64,000 nucleotides of DNA from contig NZ_JAINVW010000003.1 of assembly GCF_019880545.1 (NCBI RefSeq), positions 310,001-374,000 on the forward strand. Reading direction: 5' to 3'. Shown piece by piece: positions 7,936 through 17,234 of this stretch (position 1 is its first letter; each line of letters opens with the position of its first letter). The stretch comes from Flagellimonas meishanensis (GTDB taxonomy: Bacteria > Bacteroidota > Bacteroidia > Flavobacteriales > Flavobacteriaceae). Position numbers and translations under genes: made by a program. The notes beneath the pieces were generated by a model. That model was not told the DNA's origin and searched no databases. It was given only the letters and a program-made list of their open reading frames with translations.

Positions 7936-10900
7936 ATGATCGACATTCTCAAAAAAACCCTTTTTTCCACAAAACTTATGGCAGTCCTGTTCCTGATATT
8001 TGCAGGGGCAATGGCCATTGGGACCTTTGTGGAAAGTTGGTACAGTACTGAAACGGCCCGAATTTATATCTACAATGCCACTTGGTTTGAGGCCATTATG
8101 GTTTTTTTCGTGATCAATTTCACGGGGAATATTTTTCGGTACCAGCTGCTGCGCTGGAAAAAATGGCCGGTTTTGCTGCTTCACCTGTCGTGGATATTGA
8201 TTATTATGGGTGCATTTGTTACCCGATATATAAGTTATGAGGGGATGATGCCCATTAGGGAGGGCGCCTCTGAAAACAGATTTTATTCCGACAAGACCTA
8301 CCTGACCACTTTTGTGGATGGCGATATCAACGGAGAGACCAAAAGAAGGGTTTTGGAAGACGATTTGATAGTTACACCGGAGGGGATTAGGTCTAGCCTT
8401 CCATGGAAATCCGATTTTAACGGTCAGCCCTTTTCAATTGCTTTTGTGGATTTTATAAAAGGAGCCAAAAGGGGGTTGATCCCGGATGAGCAAGGAAAGG
8501 AATACCTGAAGATCGTGGAGGCCGGTGATGGACAACGGCACGAACACTATTTGGAGAACGGGCAGATTGCCAGTATCCACAATGTGCTCTTTGCACTCAA
8601 CAACAAAACCGATGGGGCCATCAATATTCTTTATAACGATGGCGAATATCAAATTCAATCACCGTTTGAAGGGAGTTTCATGCGCATGGCGGACCAGTTT
8701 CGCGGCAATCTCGTAAAAGACAGTCTACAATCGTTACAGCTGCGCTCGCTCTATACTATGGCCGGGATGCAATTCGTGATTCCAGAACCCCTTGTTACTG
8801 GGAGCTATGGTGTGGTAAAGGTCCCTGAAGATGAGATCACCGATTCCACCCTGGATGCCTTGGTAGTTTCCATTTCCGCCAATGGGGAGACCAAAGAAGC
8901 GAAACTTTTGGGCGGTCAGGGGACCACGAACTTTTCTGACAAAATACAGGTGGGCGGATTGGATTTTTCGCTCAGCTATGGGTCCAAGGTATATGAACTT
9001 CCCTTTTCCATAAAATTGAATGATTTTATTGCCGAAAAATATCCCGGGACTGAAACAGGATACTCTTCTTTCATGAGCAAGATCACGGTAAATGATGAAC
9101 GTTCCTTCGATTATGACATCTTCATGAACCATGTGTTGGACCATAGGGGCTATCGTTTTTTCCAGTCCAGCTTTCACCCCGATGAAAAAGGAACCGTGCT
9201 ATCCGTGAACCACGATATGTGGGGAACATGGATCACATATATAGGATACTTTTTGCTCTACATCGGGTTAATGGGCATCATGTTCTTTGGAAAGACTCGC
9301 TTTAGGGATTTACAGGAAATGCTGGAGAAAATCAAGGTTAAAAAAGCGGCGTTGACTTTATTCGCTCTTTTTCTTGCCAGTGGCCACATGACCGCGCAAC
9401 AAAATGATTCAAACCATGACCATTCCCTATTGCCCACACAAGACCAAGTGGATTCCATTATACAAACTACCAAGGTAGATCAGGCTCATGCCGAAAGGTT
9501 TGGTGCTTTGGTCATTCAGGATGAAGGAGGAAGGATGAAGCCCATCCATACCTTTGCCTCGGAATTGCTACGCAAATTGAGTGGCAAGAACAGTTATAAG
9601 GATTTGTCCGCCAATCAGGTATTTCTTTCCATGATGCTGAACCCTGGGGCTTGGTACAACACAGAATTCATTGCACTTGGTAAAAAGGAAAATGACAGCA
9701 TTAGAAAAATAATCGGTGTTCCGCAGGGAACCAAGTATGTCAAGGCCACGGACTTTTTTGACCAGAAAGGGACTTACAAACTGCAACCCTATTTGGAAAA
9801 GGCCACTTCCACCAACAACCCATCCAGTTTTGAAAAGGATTTTAAAAAAGTGGGTGAAAGGCTCAGCCTGCTGAACATAGCGCTAAGTGGACAGATTGTC
9901 AAGATCTTTCCTTTGCTGAACGATGAGAACAACAAATGGATATCGGCCATTGAATATAGATCGGGGCAATATCAGGTGCAAGATTCCCTGTATTCCAATT
10001 TTATAAGAAATGCCCTGCCTTTTTATCTGACCTCGCTTCAAGATGCGGTCACCACCGGGGATTATTCCCAGCCGGACAAGTTGCTTGAAGCCTTCAAGCA
10101 AAACCAGAAAAACCATGGTCAGGAAGTCCTGCCTTCCGAAAAGAAGGTTAAAACGGAAATCATCTACAACAAGTTGGATATTTTCAACAGGCTTTATAAA
10201 TACTACGCTCTTGTAGGTCTGCTCTTGTTCGCCGTACTGATATTTAAGATTTTTAAGGACCGGGAGTTTTTAAAGGCGATTGCCTATGTGCTAAAAGGAA
10301 CAATTATCCTGTTCTTTATTTGGCACACAGCCGGACTGGTCCTACGCTGGTATATATCTGGGCATGCCCCCTGGAGTGATGCCTATGAAAGTATTCTATA
10401 CGTTTCTTGGGCCACAATGGGCATAGGGTTGGCGTTGGGAAGAAAAAGTGAGTTGACCATTGCCGCAAGCGCCTTTGTGACTTCCATGTTGCTTTGGATA
10501 GCCCATCAAAGTTGGGTAGACCCTTCAATTGCCAATTTGGTACCCGTTTTGGACAGCTATTGGTTAATGATTCACGTTGCGGTTATTGTGGGCAGTTATG
10601 GTCCGCTTACCGTGGGCATGATTTTGGGGGTGGTTTCCCTGTTGTTGATAGTATTGACCACGGACAAGAACAAAGCCAAAATGGACCTCAACATCAAAGA
10701 AATTACCATTATAAATGAGCTGGCTTTGACAACGGGATTGGTCATGTTGACGATAGGAAACTTCCTCGGTGGACAATGGGCCAACGAAAGTTGGGGCCGA
10801 TATTGGGGTTGGGACCCCAAGGAGACATGGGCCTTGATTTCCATTATGATCTATGCTTTTGTGCTGCATATGAGGTTGGTGCCCGGTCTTCGTGGAAAAT

Positions 10901-11103
10901 GGACCTTTAATTTTGCCAGTATCCTTGCTTTTGCCAGCATCATGATGACCTATTTTGGGGTAAATTTCTACCTAGTTGGATTACATAGCTATGCTAGTGG
11001 GGACCAGGTGATCACCCCAAGTTTTGTGTGGTACACAGTATTCGGGGTCTTCGTTTTGGGCGGGGTAAGCCTATGGCGCTACCGGGTTCATTATGCAAAA
11101 TAA
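7936..11103 (+). CDS. ccsA: Cytochrome c biogenesis protein, ResB-CcsA fusion
   Basis: A 1055-residue membrane protein. The first ~460 residues have membrane segments near the start, around 60-110 and near 440, with a large extracytoplasmic region between, as in ResB/Ccs1. A further extracytoplasmic region covers roughly 490-740. The last ~310 residues are multi-spanning and carry the haem-handling tryptophan motif of CcsA, WGRYWGWDPKE at residues 953-963. System II cytochrome c maturation moves haem outward and attaches it to apocytochromes. The fused order ResB then CcsA is common in Bacteroidota. The gene stands alone between a divergent operon and the MATE gene. Confidence 0.92.
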   Translation: MIDILKKTLFSTKLMAVLFLIFAGAMAIGTFVESWYSTETARIYIYNATWFEAIMVFFVINFTGNIFRYQLLRWKKWPVLLLHLSWILIIMGAFVTRYISYEGMMPIREGASENRFYSDKTYLTTFVDGDINGETKRRVLEDDLIVTPEGIRSSLPWKSDFNGQPFSIAFVDFIKGAKRGLIPDEQGKEYLKIVEAGDGQRHEHYLENGQIASIHNVLFALNNKTDGAINILYNDGEYQIQSPFEGSFMRMADQFRGNLVKDSLQSLQLRSLYTMAGMQFVIPEPLVTGSYGVVKVPEDEITDSTLDALVVSISANGETKEAKLLGGQGTTNFSDKIQVGGLDFSLSYGSKVYELPFSIKLNDFIAEKYPGTETGYSSFMSKITVNDERSFDYDIFMNHVLDHRGYRFFQSSFHPDEKGTVLSVNHDMWGTWITYIGYFLLYIGLMGIMFFGKTRFRDLQEMLEKIKVKKAALTLFALFLASGHMTAQQNDSNHDHSLLPTQDQVDSIIQTTKVDQAHAERFGALVIQDEGGRMKPIHTFASELLRKLSGKNSYKDLSANQVFLSMMLNPGAWYNTEFIALGKKENDSIRKIIGVPQGTKYVKATDFFDQKGTYKLQPYLEKATSTNNPSSFEKDFKKVGERLSLLNIALSGQIVKIFPLLNDENNKWISAIEYRSGQYQVQDSLYSNFIRNALPFYLTSLQDAVTTGDYSQPDKLLEAFKQNQKNHGQEVLPSEKKVKTEIIYNKLDIFNRLYKYYALVGLLLFAVLIFKIFKDREFLKAIAYVLKGTIILFFIWHTAGLVLRWYISGHAPWSDAYESILYVSWATMGIGLALGRKSELTIAASAFVTSMLLWIAHQSWVDPSIANLVPVLDSYWLMIHVAVIVGSYGPLTVGMILGVVSLLLIVLTTDKNKAKMDLNIKEITIINELALTTGLVMLTIGNFLGGQWANESWGRYWGWDPKETWALISIMIYAFVLHMRLVPGLRGKWTFNFASILAFASIMMTYFGVNFYLVGLHSYASGDQVITPSFVWYTVFGVFVLGGVSLWRYRVHYAK

Positions 11104-11145
11104 TGCCATTCGTCCCCCTTTTCTTTAAAAAAAAGTTGCATATTT

Positions 11146-11231
11146 GCTTCATCATGAAGCTATAAGAATTATGTACACGATAGATGTCACCTTTTCGCCA
11201 GGGCGAAATAAATAACCGAAAGACTTTTCGG
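11146..11231. repeat. Three short inverted repeats in the ccsA-MATE gap
   Basis: Within 86 bases there are three separate perfect inverted repeats: GCTTCAT-C-ATGAAGC (11146-11160), TTTCGCC-AG-GGCGAAA (11193-11208) and CCGAAA-GACT-TTTCGG (11216-11231). None is followed by a T-run, so they do not look like intrinsic terminators. They could be operator sites for a repressor of the MATE gene or RNA hairpins in its leader. Confidence 0.55.
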
Positions 11232-11276
11232 AAAACTTGACATCACCTCCTCTTTGTTACACATAATTCTTTTAAA

Positions 11277-12686
11277 ATGACACGCTTAAATACACACTCT
11301 TTTAAAAAATTCATCAATTATTTCTGGATAGCCGTGTCCGGAAAAGAAACCGAATTTACTTCAGGAAGCATCCGGAAGGCCATATTCATGCTATCCATTC
11401 CCATGATTTTGGAAATGTTGATGGAATCCATTTTTGCTTTGGTGGACATCGCCTATGTTTCCCAAGTAAGCGTAAATGCGGTGGCTACCATTGGCTTAAC
11501 GGAATCCGTAATCACATTGGTCTATGCCCTTGCCATTGGGCTGAGTATGGCCGCCACGGCGATAGTTGCTCGCAGAATAGGGGAAAAGGACGTCCAGGGT
11601 GCCCGAATTGCAGCAGTGCAAGCCATTAGCCTTGGAATTTTGGTCTCGGTGGTTCTTGGAACCGTTGGTATCCTGTATCCAAAGGAAATTTTGGCCTTGA
11701 TGGGTGCTGAACCAGAACTTATTGAAGAAGGGTATGGGTATACCCAATTTTTGATAGGAGGAAACATTACCATTGTGCTGTTGTTCATGATAAATGCCAT
11801 TTTCAGGGGAGCTGGGGATGCCTCCATTGCCATGTGGGCATTGATTCTTTCTAACGGACTAAATATCATCCTAGATCCCATTTTCATTTTTGGATGGGGT
11901 CCTGTCCCAGAATATGGGGTTATGGGCGCAGGAATTGCGACCAATATTGGCAGGGGAAGTGCGGTGTTGTTCCAGTTGGGGATTTTGTTCTTTGGATGGG
12001 GCAGGATCAAGCTGGCTGTGAACGATTTGGTCCTGAACCTTAAGGTAATGGTCAACCTGATTAAAGTTTCCTTGGGTGGAATCGCCCAATTTTTGATTGG
12101 GACCTCCAGCTGGGTTTTCCTTATGCGGATCATGTCAGAGTTTGGGAGCGAAGTTTTGGCAGGTTACACCATTGCCATACGCGTAATGTTGTTCACCTTG
12201 ATGCCTTCATGGGGCATGAGCAATGCGGCTGCTACCCTTGTGGGCCAGAACTTAGGGGCCAAACAACCCGAAAGGGCGGAAATATCGGTCTGGAAAACAG
12301 GAAAATACAATGCGTATTTCATGGCCTTGGTTTCCGTGGTATACTTGATTTTTGCCAAAGATATCGTTGCCGCCTTCAATGCCACACCAAGTGTGGTGGA
12401 AAATGGGGGACTTTGCCTGCAGATCATTGCCATGGGCTATGTGTTTTATGCCTACGGCATGGTAGTTACCCAAGCGTTCAATGGGGCAGGGGACACTAGG
12501 ACTCCTACCAAAATCAATTTGGTTACATTTTGGATATTTCAGTTGCCTTTCGCCTATGTGGCCGCACTTGTATTGGGATGGGGAGCCACAGGTGTTTTTG
12601 TGGCGATTACCCTCGCCGAAGTGCTGTTGGCCATTATCGCCATGGTTTGGTTCAAAAAAGGAAAATGGAAGCAGGTCCAGGTATAA
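11277..12686 (+). CDS. MATE family efflux transporter
   Basis: A 469-residue protein with about 12 membrane segments in two similar halves. It has the MATE pattern of a start near FTSGSIRKAIFMLSIPMIL, an acidic-free first repeat with ATAIVARRIGEKD, and the second-half AATLVGQNLGAKQPERAE. MATE proteins export drugs and other organic cations in exchange for Na+ or H+. The ~45-residue N-terminal extension before the first membrane helix is hydrophilic. Upstream are three inverted repeats that may control it. The trans-sulfuration gene follows 36 bases later. Confidence 0.9.
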   Translation: MTRLNTHSFKKFINYFWIAVSGKETEFTSGSIRKAIFMLSIPMILEMLMESIFALVDIAYVSQVSVNAVATIGLTESVITLVYALAIGLSMAATAIVARRIGEKDVQGARIAAVQAISLGILVSVVLGTVGILYPKEILALMGAEPELIEEGYGYTQFLIGGNITIVLLFMINAIFRGAGDASIAMWALILSNGLNIILDPIFIFGWGPVPEYGVMGAGIATNIGRGSAVLFQLGILFFGWGRIKLAVNDLVLNLKVMVNLIKVSLGGIAQFLIGTSSWVFLMRIMSEFGSEVLAGYTIAIRVMLFTLMPSWGMSNAAATLVGQNLGAKQPERAEISVWKTGKYNAYFMALVSVVYLIFAKDIVAAFNATPSVVENGGLCLQIIAMGYVFYAYGMVVTQAFNGAGDTRTPTKINLVTFWIFQLPFAYVAALVLGWGATGVFVAITLAEVLLAIIAMVWFKKGKWKQVQV

Positions 12687-12722
12687 GTCATTTCTTTATC
12701 TTTAGGACAAAGTTTTTGTATC

Positions 12723-13895
12723 ATGAAGTCTAAATATAAAGGAACAAATACCATTTGTACCCATGTTGGTGAGTTGGAGGATAAGCAGTTCAAGGGTGCT
12801 GTTTCCCCCCTGTACATGAGCACCTCATATGCCTTTGAGGATGTTCCTGTAAAAAGATACCCGAGATATTTCAACACACCCAACCAGGAAGCACTGTGCA
12901 AAAAACTGGCTGCCTTGGAACACGCCGAGGCAGCATTGATTTTTGGAAGTGGCATGGCTGCCATTAGCACGGCCCTTATGACCTTTTTGAGGGCGGGTGA
13001 TCATATTGTGCTGCAACAGACGCTGTATGGTGGAACCTACAACTTTGTGGTCACGCAGTTGGAAAAGTATGGGATAGTCTATTCCTTCACCACAGGATGG
13101 GAGGTAGAGGACTTTGAAAAAGAAATCAAGCCTAACACCAAGGTCATATATATTGAGACCCCATCCAACCCACTTTTGACCATTACAGACCTAGCGGGGA
13201 TTGCCAAACTAGCCAAAAAACACAGTGCCATATCCCTAATTGACAATACATTTGCCAGTCCAATCAACCAAAACCCCATTGATTTTGGTATTGATATGGT
13301 GCTTCACAGTGCCACAAAGTATATGGGGGGACATTCCGATATATGTGCCGGTGTTGTCGCAGCCTCGGAAGATAAAATCAAGGAAATTTTCCATAACGCC
13401 ATCTGTTTTGGAGGTAGTTTGAGCGATTACACGGTATGGCTTTTGGAACGAAGTATCAAAACCATGGGATTGCGGGTCAGGGCCCAAACGGAGAATGCCA
13501 TGAAAATGGCCAATTACCTGAGTGCACATGATGACATTGAAAAAGTCTATTATCCCGGGTTGCAGGACCATCCTGGGCATAAACTGGCCAAATCCCAAAT
13601 GAAGGGTTTTGGGGGCATGCTCTCTTTTGAAATGAGAAACGATATCGATGTATCCCAATTTTTCAAGGAATTGAAGCTCATCAAGCCTTCCATGAGCTTG
13701 GCAGGAATAGAGACCACCATGCTCTCCCCCACAAAAACCTCACACGCCCTAATGAGCCCTGAGGATAGGGAAAAACAGGGAATAAAGGACTCTCTGATAC
13801 GCTTTTCCATAGGTATTGAGGAGATGGAGGATTTGGTTGAAGACATTGAACAGGCTTTGGCTAAGGTGAAGAAACAGAGCAGGGTACACGCATAA
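12723..13895 (+). CDS. Trans-sulfuration PLP enzyme (cystathionine gamma-synthase/lyase or methionine gamma-lyase family)
   Basis: A 390-residue cytoplasmic enzyme of the Cys/Met metabolism PLP family. The PLP lysine sits in HSATKYMGGHSD, the phosphate-binding FGSGMAAIST motif is present, and YYPGLQDHPGH is the family's C-terminal domain marker. The family splits into cystathionine beta- or gamma-lyases, gamma-synthases, O-acetylhomoserine sulfhydrylases and methionine gamma-lyases; I cannot decide among them by eye. It lies 12 bases upstream of bshB1, which makes cysteine that feeds bacillithiol a plausible link. Confidence 0.85.
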   Translation: MKSKYKGTNTICTHVGELEDKQFKGAVSPLYMSTSYAFEDVPVKRYPRYFNTPNQEALCKKLAALEHAEAALIFGSGMAAISTALMTFLRAGDHIVLQQTLYGGTYNFVVTQLEKYGIVYSFTTGWEVEDFEKEIKPNTKVIYIETPSNPLLTITDLAGIAKLAKKHSAISLIDNTFASPINQNPIDFGIDMVLHSATKYMGGHSDICAGVVAASEDKIKEIFHNAICFGGSLSDYTVWLLERSIKTMGLRVRAQTENAMKMANYLSAHDDIEKVYYPGLQDHPGHKLAKSQMKGFGGMLSFEMRNDIDVSQFFKELKLIKPSMSLAGIETTMLSPTKTSHALMSPEDREKQGIKDSLIRFSIGIEEMEDLVEDIEQALAKVKKQSRVHA

Positions 13896-13907
13896 GCAAT
13901 TTTTATA

Positions 13908-14630
13908 ATGAAGTTAGATATTTTAGTATTTGGCGCCCATCCCGATGATGCGGAGTTGGGAGCAGGGGCAACCATTGCCAAGGAAGTTTCCAAAGGAAAG
14001 AAGGTGGGCATCATCGATTTGACCCGGGGCGAACTGGGAACTCGTGGTACCGCCGAGATACGGGATAAAGAAGCCATCCGGGCAGCAGAAATACTTGGCA
14101 TTGCCGTTCGCGAAAATTTGGAGTTTGCCGATGGATTCTTCACCAACGACCGGGAGCATCAGTTGGAAATAATCCGAATGATCAGGAAATATCAACCGGA
14201 AATAGTTTTATGCAATGCCATAGAGGATAGGCATATTGATCATGCCAAAGGCAGCAGTTTGGTCAGCGACGCCTGTTTTTTGAGCGGTCTGGTCAAGATT
14301 GACACCAAAATAGACGGGGACGACCAATGGCAGGAACCCTGGAGGCCCAAGGTGGTCTACCATTATATCCAATGGAAAAATTTGGAACCGGATTTTGTGG
14401 TCGATGTTTCTGATTTCATAGATAAAAAAACGGAAGCAATCTTGGCGTATGGCTCCCAGTTTTATGACCCCGATAGCGGGGAACCGGAAACCCCCATCAG
14501 TAGTAAAAATTTTATAGAAAGTGTGAACTACAGGGCCAGGGACTTGGGCAGATTGGTGGGTGTGGAATATGCCGAGGGCTTTACCACGGAGCGTTTTGTT
14601 GCGGTGAACAGCCTGGATGACCTTATCTAA
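13908..14630 (+). CDS. bshB1: Bacillithiol biosynthesis N-acetylglucosaminyl-malate deacetylase BshB1
   Basis: A 240-residue zinc deacetylase of the PIG-L/LmbE fold without a signal peptide. The metal site is AHPDDAE (His11, Asp14) plus DRHIDHAKGS further on. The catalytic base is in the HPDD motif, and the C-terminal RARDLGRLVGVEYAEGF pattern is characteristic of BshB1. It removes the acetyl group from GlcNAc-malate, the second step of bacillithiol synthesis; BshA and BshC are not in this window. The gene follows the trans-sulfuration enzyme by 12 bases and ends three bases before the convergent kinase gene. Confidence 0.92.
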   Translation: MKLDILVFGAHPDDAELGAGATIAKEVSKGKKVGIIDLTRGELGTRGTAEIRDKEAIRAAEILGIAVRENLEFADGFFTNDREHQLEIIRMIRKYQPEIVLCNAIEDRHIDHAKGSSLVSDACFLSGLVKIDTKIDGDDQWQEPWRPKVVYHYIQWKNLEPDFVVDVSDFIDKKTEAILAYGSQFYDPDSGEPETPISSKNFIESVNYRARDLGRLVGVEYAEGFTTERFVAVNSLDDLI

Positions 14631-14633
14631 GAC

Positions 14634-16718
14634 CTAACTGGCCCACTGGTATTTTTTCTCGCCCTTGGGAACGGTAAAGTAGAATGATGAGCCTTTGCGC
14701 TGCACACTTTCCACCCATATTTCTCCTTTGTTCTTCAATACCATTTCCTTGCAAAGGGAAAGCCCCAGACCGGTGCCCCTTTCATTATTGGTGCCGTATG
14801 TGGTGATGTTGGTATCCTCAAATATTTTCTTCTGCATTTCTTCATCCATACCAACACCGGTATCACGGATCATGATCTGCCACATATTGGTTTTCTCCTC
14901 TGCCTCTATGGTAATGAGTCCATTTTCCGGAGTAAATTTAATGGCATTGCTAAGCAAATTCCGGATAACGATGTCTATTTGGTTCTGATCGGCCCAAATC
15001 AAGGGATTCTCAGGGAGCTGGTTCATTATTTTTATGGACTTGGAGGCCGCAATTTCGGATAGTAAGCTTATGTTGTTTTCAACAAGTTTGTCCAACTGAA
15101 CATTTTTGGCCTTTGTGATCACACCGTTCAATTGAGTCTGTCCCCATGAAAGCAAATTGTTCAATGTAAAGGATATGTTTTCCACATCGGCCTTTAATTT
15201 TGGGATAAAGGACAGGAACTCATCTTTCTCGATATCGCCTTCGGTAAAGAGTTTCAACATGCTCTGCAGTGCGCCAATGGGGCCCCGTAGGTCATGACCG
15301 ATTATGGAGAACAATTTGGTCTTGGTTCGGTTTATCTCGTTGAGCTGGTTTTCCCTTTCACTGATGGCCTGCGATTTTTTGTGCAGTTCCTTGTTGAGTT
15401 TTTTCTGGATTTTTTCACTGCGCCTTACCACAAATATGATGATGCTCAAAATAATCAGGATGATGACTGAAAAATAAATGTAGTTCCTTTGCTTGGCCAG
15501 TGCCAATTGGTTGGATTCTATCAGCTCTTGTTTCTCCTGTTCATACTGAAGTTTGGTTTCCAAAAGGGATAGACTCTGTTTGTTCTTGTCCCGGAAAAGG
15601 GAATCGGACAATTTCTTGAAATTTTCCATATAGGCCAAAGCCACAACATGGTCTCCCTTGTTCTTGTGCACTTTATATAAGGTTTCAGAGCAATCAATTT
15701 GCCCCTGAAGGGATTGTATTTTTTTTGACAGTTCCAATCCTTCCATGGCATATTCCATGGACAGCTCGTCCTTGCCCAGCCCTAGATATACCTTGGACAT
15801 TCCATTGAACAACTGGATTTTTTCCCGGTCGTCATCCAATTGTTGGTTGTGCAGCATATTGCTTTGGTCGTACCAGTAGAGCGCCCATTGGTATTTTTCC
15901 TGTTCTAGATAGATACTTCCCTTCACTTCATAGGCGTAGGCCAACCAATCGTATACTTTGTGCTTTTCAAATGCGGCAATGCTCCTGTTGATGTTGAACA
16001 TGGCATGCTTAAAGTCTTTTGCGTCCTTGTAGAGTGATGCCATGTTACTTTGCGTCTCGGCATAAATGATCTCATCATTGAGTTCCCGGTTTATCTTTTG
16101 GACGGTATCATAAAAGATGAGTGCATTTTTAAAATCTTTCTGGTCGGCATACAGACCCGCTATATTTTCATTGAGAATTGACAGCATTTCCTTGTGGTCC
16201 ATTTGCTTGGCAATGTCAATACCCTTCAAATAAAGATTAAGGGCCTCGGCATAATCTCCCTCATAACTGAAGTTCTGCCCCAAGGCGTTCATGATGTCCA
16301 GTTCACATTTTTTGGTGTTGATTTCCTTGGCCAATTTCAGTCCTTTTTTAAACGTTGCCATGGAATTTTTTCTATCCCCTACATCGGAGTAGTAACTCCC
16401 AAGTGCATACAATGCCTTCACCTCACCACGTTGGTAATCTATGGCCTGGCAGTACTTGAGCACCCGCTTGGCTATGGAATGGAGGCTATCGTTGTTCACA
16501 AAGCGATAGGAAAAGGCAACATTGGTCAAGAGTTTTATATGGGTAGTGTCCCTGGGGTTGAACCTTTTGCTGGATTCCAATCGTTTAAGTCTGTATAGAA
16601 GACTATCCTTTGTGGAAACTTGGGCCTTTAGGGGCATACTTAGCATAAACATGCATAGCAAGAGTGCTATGAGCCACAGTTTTTGGTCAAGTTGAAGCGG
16701 TCTGTTCTGTTGGGGCAT
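14634..16718 (-). CDS. TPR-containing sensor histidine kinase
   Basis: A 694-residue protein. A signal peptide-like helix (residues 13-32) is followed by ~350 residues of tetratricopeptide repeats outside the cytoplasm, one membrane helix (about 410-430, FSVIILIILSIIIFVV) and a coiled linker. The dimerisation domain has the H-box IGHDLRGPIG with His475, and the ATPase domain has NLLSNAIKF, DTGVGM and GTGLGL boxes. All catalytic motifs are intact, so it should autophosphorylate. No response regulator is next to it, so it is an orphan here. The signal sensed is unknown. It is convergent with bshB1. Confidence 0.9.
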   Translation of the reverse strand: MPQQNRPLQLDQKLWLIALLLCMFMLSMPLKAQVSTKDSLLYRLKRLESSKRFNPRDTTHIKLLTNVAFSYRFVNNDSLHSIAKRVLKYCQAIDYQRGEVKALYALGSYYSDVGDRKNSMATFKKGLKLAKEINTKKCELDIMNALGQNFSYEGDYAEALNLYLKGIDIAKQMDHKEMLSILNENIAGLYADQKDFKNALIFYDTVQKINRELNDEIIYAETQSNMASLYKDAKDFKHAMFNINRSIAAFEKHKVYDWLAYAYEVKGSIYLEQEKYQWALYWYDQSNMLHNQQLDDDREKIQLFNGMSKVYLGLGKDELSMEYAMEGLELSKKIQSLQGQIDCSETLYKVHKNKGDHVVALAYMENFKKLSDSLFRDKNKQSLSLLETKLQYEQEKQELIESNQLALAKQRNYIYFSVIILIILSIIIFVVRRSEKIQKKLNKELHKKSQAISERENQLNEINRTKTKLFSIIGHDLRGPIGALQSMLKLFTEGDIEKDEFLSFIPKLKADVENISFTLNNLLSWGQTQLNGVITKAKNVQLDKLVENNISLLSEIAASKSIKIMNQLPENPLIWADQNQIDIVIRNLLSNAIKFTPENGLITIEAEEKTNMWQIMIRDTGVGMDEEMQKKIFEDTNITTYGTNNERGTGLGLSLCKEMVLKNKGEIWVESVQRKGSSFYFTVPKGEKKYQWAS

Positions 16719-16948
16719 TGGTATATGCTATTATCTAAAGGCTTAAAAATACCTTGGCTCCATTTTATTAGGAATTAAATGTTGTGAAACACCGAATATT
16801 GTGTGTTTTATCGCAAAAAATGGGTATTTCATCGGTGTTTTGAATATAAAATGGGATTTCCTACGAATCAAAACCTAAAAGGTTTTCGTTGGGGAGGGAA
16901 TCGGACTAGTATATTTTCAAAAATGGGATTATGTAAATTCTTTTTTCG

Positions 16949-16980
16949 TTTGGTTGGATCGATACAAAAAAGTATTTTTG
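16949..16980 (+). promoter_or_regulatory. Full Bacteroidota promoter of the tRNA-His gene
   Basis: TTTG (16949-16952), 20 bases, then TATTTTTG (16973-16980): both boxes and the spacing match the group's main sigma factor consensus exactly. Transcription should start about eight bases before the tRNA. Confidence 0.8.
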
Positions 16981-16994
16981 CATCCGCTTTACAT

Positions 16995-17069
16995 GGTGGT
17001 TGTAGCTCAGTTGGTTAGAGCGCTGGATTGTGGTTCCAGAGGTCGCCGGTTCGAACCCGGTCTTCCACC
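16995..17069 (+). tRNA. tRNA-His (anticodon GTG)
   Basis: The D arm (TAGCTCAGTTGGTTAGAGC), the anticodon arm CTGGA-TTGTGGT-TCCAG with anticodon GTG, and the T arm GCCGG-TTCGAAC-CCGGT are all clear. The G at 16995 is the extra 5' G (position -1) special to tRNA-His, paired with C73. In the acceptor stem, GTGGTTG against CTTCCAC leaves two adjacent T-T mismatches (5-68 and 6-67). CCA is not encoded. The stretch from 16719 to 17234 holds only this gene, its promoter and two terminators, plus a small AAAACC/GGTTTT hairpin at 16870-16886. Confidence 0.95.
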
Positions 17070-17085
17070 CAGAAATTTATAATTG

Positions 17086-17119
17086 ATCCCAAACCATCTT
17101 TTGGTTTGGGATTTTTTTT
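17086..17119 (+). terminator. Terminator after tRNA-His
   Basis: Stem ATCCCAAACCA / TGGTTTGGGAT with a five-base loop, followed by a run of eight T. It begins 17 bases after the tRNA. Confidence 0.85.
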
Positions 17120-17181
17120 GGATGTAAGGTAGAGAAGTCTGCTCCGAGCAAGGCCGAGGTGACTCCGGGCTGCTACTTAAC

Positions 17182-17217
17182 AAAAAAATCCCGAAACAAC
17201 ATGGCTCGGGATTTTTT
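17182..17217. terminator. Terminator of the MopE-like lipoprotein gene (bidirectional shape)
   Basis: An A-run, AATCCCGA / TCGGGATT stem with an 11-base loop and a T-run. It lies just beyond the 3' end of the leftward gene that stops at 17235. Confidence 0.7.
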
Positions 17218-17234
17218 ATACGATTTTATGTGAC

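Noticed and set aside
11522-12133. A 203-residue minus-strand frame in the MATE gene
   Set aside because: It is a proline-rich mirror of membrane-helix coding DNA without motifs.
13550-14146. A 198-residue minus-strand frame over the trans-sulfuration enzyme and bshB1
   Set aside because: It bridges two well-supported genes on the other strand and has no recognisable domain.
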